Positions 15,201 through 25,522 of a stretch of 64,000 nucleotides of DNA are shown in pieces. The position numbers were made by a program, and so were the translations under genes. The stretch is from assembly GCA_037389465.1 (NCBI GenBank), contig JAZARR010000230.1:3100001-3164000 (forward strand). The letters are read 5' to 3'. The DNA comes from Baylisascaris procyonis (Eukaryota; Nematoda; Chromadorea; Rhabditida; Ascarididae). A model generated the notes under the pieces. It was not told the DNA's origin. It did not search any database and was given only the letters and a program-made list of their open reading frames with translations. Numbering within the stretch: position 1 is the first letter of the stretch; each line of letters starts with the position of its first letter.

Positions 15201-16311
15201 TCCACACCTTATCATCCCTTGTCCCGCCAATAATCCCACATATTTTTTATTACACCTCACTTAAATAACTGCAAAAAGATATGCTTCTGTTTAGGATTCG
15301 ACTTGGTACATCGGATGTGTCGATTTGGATGAAACAAGGGTCAAGTATGTGATTAATCGCTCATAAAGATAGAACTGACATCTAGCTCAATTTAAAACGA
15401 CGGCCCTTCAAAAAACTTCAACTTTCTTCCATCGCCCCTTTAGTTTGAACAGTGCTAAATAACTGAAGATACCGAAAAACCGCATTGAATAAATAAATGA
15501 GTAGGGTTTTATTTACAACTCGCTACCACAATTAGTGGTTGCAATATTCAAGCAAACCGGAAAGATTTGATAGCTGTAAATCATTAATTCAATGAAATAA
15601 AAAACATAAGCACTGAGTGATAGCTGATTCTTGCACTGCATTTGACATCAACAAGAACGTTGTTGGGAAGTCGACATCGGCTGTACGGATCGGTACCCAT
15701 CGAGACGCCCATTCGTAAAAAGTGCTTCTCCGCCGACAATTGAACGTCGCCGAAGGCAATGCTGTTAATGCAGGCATTTCCCACTTTACAGTACTCTTGC
15801 ATTGTCAAGCGTCTTTTCTTTGCAAACACCCCCTCCCCCCAAAAAACAGCGATCATGAGCTATTGCTTTTTTTTAAATCTGCTTTTGGTTGGATGCGAGG
15901 GAAAAAATAGAGCTGCAAGAGTGGAACAGGATGAACTTGTTGATGTCTGCAGTGTATGTATCAATCGATCAGTGCTGTTTTATCGGTATCTGTGATCGCT
16001 TGCAGCCATCATCGATCAACTTATTCACCCACCTTCACGTTCACCGGGAATTCTTCGAACGACATCAGCATGTAACGATCGTAACGCGCGCCTGCGTCCC
16101 GCCCCCGCTGCTGCAAATAAACTCTGTGTCATTGAATGCGCAAGTGTGCAGCATCGAAGCAGACAAGTCCACCTCACCAAATAGAGAAGCTTGCCCCAAC
16201 CTTCAGTAGCTGTTCAACAATTGAACGGGCGGTGTCGAGAATTGTCGTACCCTGATAGGTCTTCTGTGCCATTGAAGCACTTGTATCCACCAGAAACAAG
16301 AGAATCGCCAT
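282..16311 (-). CDS. INTS6: Integrator complex subunit 6 (INTS6/DICE1; C. elegans dic-1 type), complete, 16 exons
   Basis: INTS6 is a nuclear subunit of Integrator, which cleaves snRNA 3' ends and attenuates RNA polymerase II. Exons in coding order: 16201-16311, 16033-16110, 12029-12129, 10353-10494, 9244-9427, 8248-8379, 7362-7545, 6460-6622, 5380-5607, 4876-5067, 4306-4413, 3497-3689, 2938-3161, 2045-2220, 501-796, 282-475. The phases join without a break to about 901 aa (human 887). The N-terminal VWA domain starts MAILLFLVDTSASM, with the MIDAS DTSAS, then CIDNYGYGRYPYCLEP and ISITDGG. Further family blocks are GSELTEEPFRWDHRLFALVL, GHWPIPEGFWPD, FPFDKYELEPSPLTQFLLER, NLFVMAYNYPVLLPLLEE, MGNYQEY and HAFGNPFKIDK. 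The start is the Met matching the human MPILLF start; the frame stays open for over 100 codons upstream, which I treat as non-coding. Exons 14-16 are the least conserved, and their borders are the least certain. Confidence 0.95.
11810..11830 (+). repeat. Poly-A tract (21 A) in an INTS6 intron
   Basis: An uninterrupted run of 21 A on the plus strand, so poly-T on the INTS6 coding strand, inside the intron between exons 3 and 4. It could be a simple slippage tract or the tail of an old retroposed element. No coding remnant is visible beside it. Confidence 0.8.
13804..13816 (+). repeat. Poly-C tract (13 C) in INTS6 intron 2
   Basis: A run of 13 C inside the 3.9-kb second intron of INTS6 (12130-16032). 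It is a simple homopolymer, and its true length may be uncertain because such runs are prone to sequencing error. Confidence 0.8.
15050..15780. other. Two GC-rich, open-frame blocks inside INTS6 intron 2
   Basis: Within the AT-rich intron 2 of INTS6, about 15050-15200 and 15640-15780 are clearly richer in GC and CpG, and several frames are open on both strands. On the minus strand the second block reads ...SAEKHFLRMGVSMGTDPYSR..., but no part resembles INTS6, and INTS6 exons 2 and 3 already join in phase without it. An intronic enhancer, an alternative exon or a small nested transcript are all possible. I assign no function. Confidence 0.35.
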
Positions 16312-16701
16312 CTCCGAATCAACTCCTTCGATCGATATCACGTCCAAACCCCTATACGGCAACACCCATTCCACCACGAAATAGCGAACCGTCAATACCG
16401 CAACACACACCACCCAGTTCGTTACGAACTGAGTTCCCATCCACAACGGTTCACCTTTTATATGCGGGCGTGGCAAATGACAACCAATCAGCATGCTCCG
16501 ACGTGTGCGCATACGCACGCTTCCCTTATGTGCGTCGCGGTTTATTGCTTTTGAAACAAATATAGCGCTTCGACGTTCGCACTCTTCAAATAACAGCCTC
16601 ATTGCTTGGCTCGGCTCCAATCCCAGCTTTCGTTGAAAATAGACAATGCAATGCTTGTGCATTTTTGCGTGCGGAAAAATTTTTATGTTCTCTTGGAATG
16701 G

Positions 16702-16755
16702 AGAGGGGGAGGGGGAGGGGGGAGAGAAAGGGAGGGGAGGGTGAAGAGGGAGGGA
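16702..16755 (+). promoter_or_regulatory. G-run tract with G-quadruplex potential, 5' of INTS6
   Basis: Runs of 5, 5 and 6 G separated by single A residues are followed by GGG, GGGG, GGG and further runs. This meets the usual G-quadruplex pattern on the plus strand. The tract lies about 400 bp upstream of the INTS6 start, so the strand matching INTS6 mRNA is C-rich. A promoter role is inference from position only. Confidence 0.45.
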
Positions 16756-19226
16756 GCTGAAAAGTTTTTAATGTGAACAAATTTCCTGTATCTAGAAAAT
16801 CCTTTTCTCTGTGCACTACCGAGAGTCCTCCACTAAAAGTTGAATAGCATCAGTTTTATTAACTACTTGAAAAAGTGCACCGTTGAATGGTTGTTTGAAA
16901 TTACCGAAGGGGTTTCCTTGATTGGTTTTTCATGCATTCTTCCAGAAAGCCTCATATTTGCTCAGTGCTCTAAACATTTCAACCGGAGTCAAACCAAGAG
17001 GGGAAGGTGCATCGAGCAGCTCGGTAAGCTCAACATTATCCAGTGAGGAATTCCACAAAGCATTCGACTTATACCTCTATTCCCCCATCACATCTTTCCC
17101 CCGTGCCCCCTCTCCACTGATTTGACGGATTAACCAACGGCCATCCTTGCGTGATCCACTTGTTTTCGTTTCTATCTCCGCCTTTCCTTTTTCACTTGTT
17201 TTGTTTTGCTCTCTGGATTTGTTTTTCACCTGTGGGTTATTTCATTCGGCTATCCGGATGTGCAAATAACAAGCCGGAAGGCGCGCCGACGAAACTGTCG
17301 CAAATTGCGTTCTTGCATTCTCGTTGATCGCAGCAAGAGCTTTTCTAAGGAAGTAATGCATGAAACACAATGATGATACATGTCATGTATTAAATGTGCC
17401 AACCGTTTGAACTAATGCCCTCTAGTCGATATCCCTTTTATGCTTCTTATATGCTTTTAAGTGTGCGTTCGCAAGACTATCAAAATTCACATATTTATCT
17501 ATTTATTTGTTGGTTTATATATTCAGCCTCCCATATAGGGAAATGTAAATGTAAATAAATATGATAAAAATAGAACGATTATTTCAAAGGTCATAAAAGA
17601 AGACACAAAACGTCGCAGCAGAAGTATATATATGTATGTTTGCGTGCCTGTTTATCTCACCTGTAATTTCCCTCAGGTGCTATTAAAAATAAGGTTGCGA
17701 CGTTTGCCTATCATTATCTACACTCTCTCAATCGTAATCTATCTATAAAATTTTAGGTTGAACTATCTAGTTTTAGTTGAGTTGTTGCGGTTGAAAATTA
17801 AATCCGCCTTTGAAAAGCTTACGCATTTCAAATGTATATAAATCTGTATTTTCACGACCTATTCAGATGCATTTTATGTCGCCCGGGCTGCATTTTACAG
17901 ACAGTATGATTGAAGGACGAACCTCAACTAGAAGATTCGTACGAATGGTCGATTCCACTAAAAACATGCATGCATTATTGCATGTGTTTAACCATTTTTT
18001 TCAACGGTTTAAATGTTAATTGGCTTGGTTGGCTTACTTGCAAAAGCGCATATCGTGCTTTTTAGTTCTTACGGCTCATTTTCCGACTTTTCGCTCGATC
18101 ATTTGGAAAGTGTAATTCCACCGATTGCAAAATATTTGCGAAATTCTAGGCGTCTTTAAAATACAAACTCTTCTTATACTTCATTTCAACTTGTGAATTG
18201 AATTATATTAATTTTATTGATTAGTCCCCGAAGCGCAACCGTCAGATCGGCGGATGTATACATGGATGTGAGCGATTGCTTATATAAACAAATGTTGAAT
18301 GGTCTGCTTGTTTTAGGTTGCCGAACTACGGAGCTCTTTTATGGGTGAATTCGAGCAAACAATCTATTTATTGCGTGGATGCCGTCGGGCATACTAGGTG
18401 GGTTACATTATACATCCTGTTTATGATCGTTATACCTTTCTAATCTTCTAACTCATCAAAATCGTAAGGTTGTTTCCTACAGTCTTGTAAAAAATTATTG
18501 TCTTCATAAAGTTGCTAAGATTATTATCGTAACTGCAAAATTTGCAGAGACAGGAAATGAAGTTTTTGGAGTGATAGAAAAATGTTTATTACGGCCATAA
18601 CTTTGCGGGTATTAAAAAATAGATGCGTTGTTAGAATACCCAAAAAGAACTATTTTGGCGCCTTAACGCTGATTCTCCAGAAATGAACATTTTCGGTACT
18701 ATACGGCAGATTTAGACACACTCAGCTATTAAACAGTGCGTCGTCTTAGTTGAAGTAGGTTAACTGTGAATGGCGACTAAGGAACAGTGAACTAATGGCG
18801 ATTTCACTGTCTTCGCTTATAGAGAACTCAGGCGGAGTTCAAATATTTTAACTTAGAGAGAGCTTGAAGGTGGTTCAAATATTAGAAGGAGTCCAAGTGG
18901 GCTCTATTTCTCTTTGTTTGGGTTTAACTGTTATTACTTGGAGAAGGCTCAGAGGGAGTTCGACTACAATATTTTCACGTTTTCTAGAAGGCGAATCTAA
19001 ATTAAATGTGATTGCAGTGAAAGTGACAGCCACCTTCGATTTACTTCTATGTTGAAATTCATTCCCATTTTGATTAGAATTCAAACAACTCTAAGCCCCA
19101 CTTTTTAATATCTGATGGATAGCGACTTTAGACTGGCGTGGGCTTGATTATTTAGAAGATTAAATTTCTCAAAGAGTCCGTCTAACTTTGGAGCCATAAA
19201 TGCTGCTCCGGAATCAAACTTCTCAA

Positions 19227-19255
19227 AAAACTTATTTGCATATTCAGTTGGAATT
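19227..19255 (+). repeat. 29-bp direct repeat, copy 1, 5' of MED14 exon 1
   Basis: The sequence aaaacttatttgcatattc and its continuation to 19255 recurs at 19633-19661, so perfect or near-perfect copies flank MED14 coding exon 1. Copy 1 continues into a segment similar to 48195-48260 in a DDAH intron, which marks it as part of a dispersed repeat family. Confidence 0.7.
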
Positions 19256-19429
19256 AAACCGGTCGGTCGTTTATGTGACGAAGTATATCCTACGCACTCA
19301 AATAATATGCAAAAATGAATTCAATATAGAATTGAACAAGAGAATCCTTGTAGTGATGGCAATTGGAATCAGCCAAGATACATAAGCAGCCACCCATCTG
19401 AAGGGATGTGTCATCACATTCAAGTATGA

Positions 19430-19439
19430 CGTTTCAGAG
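19430..19439 (+). promoter_or_regulatory. Putative spliced-leader (trans-splice) acceptor before the MED14 start
   Basis: The bases tttcag end at 19437, leaving only AG before the ATG at 19440. In nematodes a 3' splice site placed immediately before the start codon, with no upstream coding exon, is typical of spliced-leader trans-splicing. An unseen 5' UTR intron would leave the same signal, so this is inference. Confidence 0.5.
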
Positions 19440-22400
19440 ATGTCTCGTAGAGGATACGAAATGGAGGACGATGAGGAATATATGAAGCCAATGCTTCCAA
19501 CTGTACCCGAAAAATGTGGTCCACCAGTTATCAATTTGGGTTTGCTCATAGAATTCGCTGTGCAACAAATACTTCATGAATTAACCGTCCTTACCGAATT
19601 GTACGTTTACTTTATTTTGTTTATTCATTTATAAAACTTATTTGCATATTCAGTTGGAATTCGCTGTATAACATGGTGGGGAGGGCGAAGAAGGGAACAA
19701 TTAATGGTGGGGAGGGCGAGGAAGGGAACAATTAATGGTTGGGAGGGCGAAGAAGGGAACAATCAGCGAAAACGGGCGATTGCACGTTTGGCATTTTGTC
19801 AAGTATGCAAATTTGCTTACAGGTCGAGTGACTGAGTCAACGTAATCGCTCATTGAATTTTTATCTAATATGCAAATTCGCTTCATTAGGCACTTAAGGA
19901 CAATTCGAGCGGTTAAATGTAAATAATTAGCGGGCAGACACATAATTGGCCACTATAAGCAAATGCACCACACAATTATTACATAACAGACTATTTGAAA
20001 TTTTGTATATCGCTACGTTGAAATGTGTGAATTGATCTGAAATTAAAACAAAACGCTTTCGAATTTTTCGTAGTTTGCAAAAAATGGCCCCTTTATTTTC
20101 TATTAATGTATGTTAGCATTGTTGTCCTTCGAGGAAGCAATCGTGATCTGATGAGGGACGAGAATGAAGGGGGAATCACCGATGAATGTGATGCAGCGAT
20201 CTTTTTTAATGAATAGATCAAGAAATTAAACTTTCACTTGACGTTTCCTTTGGCCCAACTATCATATACTTTGAAGTTGTCAACGTTATTCGTTACGATG
20301 TTGAAATTTTCAAATGTGGCATCGATATGAAAAAGAAATTCCTATAGGCCTGTTGGCATATTTCATTGTAAAGATATTAATAAAAAATTATTGCCTTATA
20401 GAACAGTTCTCTTTATTGTTTTTGTTTTGTTTATCACTTGTTGCGCTGTCTTGGAGAGCTGAGATTCTCTTGAATAATTGAATCCTTCATTTCCCCTTTG
20501 GAAATTTTAGGAAATATCGGTTTCTTGATTGAAGTTATTTGTATTATTTTTCACTAAATTTCACTTAAGTTTGAGTGTTTTGGAGAAATACGTAAGTAGG
20601 TGTATGCAATTTTGGGCATGCACCTTACACTAGAGAATTGGTGATAAAATCTGCCCATCGGGCGTTTTATAGGCTTCCAAAGAAGTTGGACGCCGATCGT
20701 AAAATCAGTATCGTACAATTCGCACATGCCACTCGCACCATTTTCATAAAGTTACTCGCGGTTGTCAAATGGGTGAAATCGTCGAAGAAGTTCGAGTCAT
20801 GCGCTGTTCGTTTTGTCTTTTTTTATTACTTAATCAAAGTTTTACATTTATAAAGAGCATAGAGGTACGTCACTGCGATGGGTATCACTTCGATAGGCGA
20901 TTGTTTACGGATATGGATGAAGTTTTTATTCGAGGTCTAGAATCATATTTGTGCACATAGGTGAAGTTTGTTGTCGGCTGTCATTAGTAATGAATAAGGT
21001 TGTAGTTAGTCAATCTCGGGCGATTTATTCATATCCTGGAAAAGCTATAGCTAAACTGCAGAGTAGCACATTTCTTATGAATTCGTTCAAAGTTTCAAAA
21101 GCCCTTATTTTTAGAACTTCTATAAAGAAATGGAATTTACTTTATTGTTCTAAATAAATTATATAAACAGTCATTTTTTCTTCAGTCAATTTGCTATTTT
21201 CTCGATCAACAAGCACAATATTTCATCGAAACAGCCGATCGACTAGCTCAATTGTCGCGAGAGGAGCTTGTACATGCTAGGTGATCTTTGATCTAATTTA
21301 CCACAGGATGCTCTTCTTTGTTTTATTTAATTGTTTACAAAACATACAGACATCAGCTTAATTCTTTTTTTTAGTGTGTTGCTTTATTTCGCTTTATAAA
21401 TTCAATACAAATCAATGCATCTCTGCATTGTCGATTGAAGTGATGAACGGATCAAAATGGAATAGAATGAAGTTTTTATGTTATCTTTTGCGCCATAAAT
21501 AAATCAGTAATAGTTGCACTATCGTTGGAAATAACGAAATAGATCAGTCATCACAGTTCTTTTTTAGGATCTGAAATTGGATTGCAAATGCCGATAGTTG
21601 ATCCATTGTTTGTCATTTTCAGCGAGGAATTTCAACTGAAATTATTCCACTCTTTTGAAGGTCTAAATTTATGTCTCTATTTGCTTTTGGTATCATTCAT
21701 AGCCCATATAAAGTGATGATTATATCCTGATAGCTTTTTGCTAAAGGCTTCTATCTGCCTTCACCCAGACTCAATCGGATATTCGAATCGCTTATTTGAT
21801 TCCCAAGAGGATCTGAATCAATTGCGACTGCGCCTAATTTATGACAGATTTTGGATGCGTTTGTTCGATATTGGCAAATTCGATCCCATCGCAATGAGTC
21901 TCTGGGATCAATGATGACTCGTTTTTGAATGCTTAACAGTGTGAAATTGAACTGAAAAACCTTTACTAATTTACTTTTGCTTTTAGGTTACCAGCTTTTC
22001 AAGTACCCGCTGCTGTGGACGTTCTTACATTGGGCGCTTACCCGAGATTACCGCTTTGTATTAAGGTGATAATTAAATTTTCATTTTTTGTGCTATTTTC
22101 ATAAGCACTAAATTCAATTTATTCTCTTGCTTCTTATGGGACGAATTTGGTGACTGTAATTTTCCTCAGCTAAATTGATTCACCAAAATTGAAAACATTT
22201 CTTCCCATTTATCGCATAAGGTTTAATCACTTTCTTATAGAACATTTTCAAGTTTGTTTCTTTTTTGACCCAAATTAGTTATCACATCAGCCTACCTATC
22301 AACAAGTTTGTGGGTTTATTTATTGTTTGATCATTTTGCAGATTTTATATTTAATGCTATTTTGAGCATTTTTTTAAACAGTAAATTATTGTTGGATTAT

Positions 22401-25400
22401 TTTAAAATTTTAATGCCGAAAAGAATTTGCGTTGAAAAGATAAAATGCCATGAAAGCATATGCACATGAAGATATTTAAAGAATCCCTAGGAGAGGAGAG
22501 AGGATGAAAGTGACAATTTATAAAGAACATCCGAATTTGGTTAGTGGTTGCTTAAATGTTTGGTTTATTGAACCTATTTTTGAATGCCACATTCATTTGT
22601 TCGAATCCAAATGCATTTTTCGAAATCAAAGATTCCATCGTTCGCATCTCATTCATTTAGATCACTTCTAAGTCCATGATCAACGACCTGTCCCTGTCAC
22701 AACAGACAGCCCCGTGACGACGTTCCACAGATATCCTACCATAACGATCTGTCTACTGCTTTTCTTCTCCATGTTGTTCCTACGTTTGTCTTGAGAAAAT
22801 CTTCCCATCTGCGTGGTGGCCTTCCTCTGGGTCTTTTGCGATCTCTTCGATACCAGTGCAATATTCTGGCGCTCCACCTATTGCCAACTTTGCCGGCTCA
22901 GCATAGTTTGTTTAACTTGTATTCAACTGCTACGTCGTTCAGCAATGTTCTTTGCCTTATCACTTCGTTTCTCATCTTATCGCGGAGAGATATTCCGAGC
23001 ATCGATTCCTCCATTCCTCGTTGCTTGTAGTTTGTAGTTTTTTCACTTATGCGGCCGTTATCGCCCAAATTTTGCTATTTTATGCCATTGCTTTCAAGAC
23101 TGTAGAATTGATCAGCTTTGCTTTCGTTTCTTGCTTGAGTTTTTATTTTAGAACATCAGATATTTCTTTGAATTTATCCTAAGCGGCTATTTTTATTCCA
23201 CTGATTTCTTCATTCAGATCGTTGTCCATCCTGACTGTAAACGTAGCTTTCTACTTCTTCTATAGATTCTTCGCTAATTTTTATTCCGTCGCAAGGCAAA
23301 TCTTTTAACTTTATAAACTCGATTTTAGTTTTGTTGACTTTCAGACCGATTTTTGCACCTTCTCTCAGGATTTTTTATAGCTCTTTCGTTGAACTACCTA
23401 TGAGGACATTGTTGTCGGCGAAACTTAGGTGGTTTAGCTTCTCGCCGTCTAATGTAATACCTTCTGTCCAATGCAACTTAAGCATCACCATTTCGAGGCA
23501 ATCAGAGAATAGCTTAGAAGATATTGTTTCACCTTGCTTAACCCCTTTGCAGACTGGGAGTTGTAATTCGTTGTTGAACAAGGTAATGCACGTGAGATGT
23601 CCTTTCGTGCTGCTTGAAGTAGTTTAATGTAGCCGGGGTGGATTCCTTGGTCCTTTAGTGCTTCGAGCACTGCACTGACCTCCACACTATCGAACGCCTT
23701 TTCGAAATCCACACAAGCTACTGCAGGTGGGATTTTGTATCCGTGGCTCCGTTCCAGTAGCTGGGTTAAGGCGAAAATATGATCTCTCGTACTGTACCCC
23801 CTTCTGAAACCGCCTTGCTCACGCGGCTACTGTTCATCTAGCGCTGTGGACAAGCAGTTAGTAACGGTCTTCGTGAGAGTTTATACAGATGCGATAGAAG
23901 GCTAATTGATTTTAGTTTGTGAGATCTTCTTTATCGTCTTTCCTGTGGAGTAGAATGGTTTTTAATTTTCTCCAAGCATTGGGATGTCGACGACCCTGAG
24001 GTATTCCGCCAACGCTGAATCGTTCCGCCAACGCCTTCCACGGACAATGCCCACCTGCCTTCAGTGACTTTACAGTGATTCCGTCCATAGCTGATGCCTC
24101 GCTGTTGTCCATTTTTGATAAAGCGTAGCGCACTTCGCTCACTGTTACTGGTGGAATATTAGAGTTAGCTTCAGTGAATTGCGGGAAGCGAATAAGTGAG
24201 TGTAAAAATGTTATTCGCTTCCCAGATCAAAATGCCGGCACCGCAACTCCTCCTTACTAATGCAAAGCCCTTTATATTGGCAGTAATGTTAGCGCGCCAT
24301 CGACGTGCTGTCGATGCAGAATTTTATTGCAAGATATTTAGCATTTCTTGAGATGAGAGCTCTTCTCTTCGTTGATGAGTTCTATCTACTTATAATAACT
24401 CAGAAATCCTATGATAAATCGGTTTCAGAATCGATTCATTCCGGAGGGTGAAATAACCGCACGTGAGCAAGCATGTGTTTTGCTACGACTCAATCAGGTT
24501 ATCCAGTCGAGGTTATCACTCGCAGCTGCAAAGTTTTCCCCTCGAATAAAGAGTATCATCATCAAAAATGGAATGGTTACTTTTCTATATCCCTTTATTT
24601 TCTTTGATTTTTATAGTGATAATTTATGAGTGGAAAATCGATCAGATGCGATTCATTGACGAATTATTTGCTATGAAGGGATAATTTCTATCGCTTGGGA
24701 GTGAGAAAGGGATGGGAGGTGGGTGAGGAGGAGGAATGAGGGTGCCACACCTGAAACAACTTAGATCGGGACATTTTTGTTTGTTGAAGTAAAAGGAAAT
24801 GATAGTTTAATAGTTTTTTAATTGTTTTATTTCACTGATAACGTATAAACGCCAAAATAGGTCTGCCTTTTCTCTGATATATCTTTTTAACTGACGTACT
24901 GACTTATGTTGTAGATTTTTTTTAGTTAGAGGGCTTGCATTGCTTCAGATCTATGTTAAGCCCGAAAATATTTCTTATAACGTTTTTTTGTCACTTTTAA
25001 AATTTTTGTAGATTCATTTTTGATTTTATTTCAGTTATACGAGGCGTTAATTTGAATGATTAGGAATATGAAAAAGAAATTGAAGGTGAATATGACGGTG
25101 CCAGGTGAGTTTGAAGTGTCATTGACTCTGCTTGGTGAAAGGGCGAACACGAAATGGACACTGCTGGATATCCGCATTCTCGTTGAGGATTATGAGATCG
25201 GTTTCGGTACGAGGCTGGTACATCCTTTACAGGTCAATACACTCCATAATGTGCTGCAACTGCGAATGGACAACAGCAATGAGGTCCTTTATTTTCATTT
25301 GAAATGACTAGTAACGAACATTCTACTATTCCGTTTATTAGATTTGAGTTCATTTTACATCGACCGCCTCGTTAATCTTAATACGTCCACTGTGTTTTTT

Positions 25401-25483
25401 TTGCAAGATGTATTTCGGTTTGTCGCTTGTAATGAATATTTTTGGCTTCTATAATATTTGTTAATCGTTCTACATCAATATAA

Positions 25484-25522
<39 letters not shown>

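Larger units (their letters stand above)
16312..19439. other. Intergenic spacer between divergent INTS6 and MED14
   Basis: No supported exon is present. It must hold the upstream control regions of both genes. It contains the G-run tract described separately. About 18720-18980 also has loosely repeated motifs such as gg(a/c)ggagttcaaatatt, which look like degenerate dispersed repeats. No TATA box can be assigned with confidence. Confidence 0.5.
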
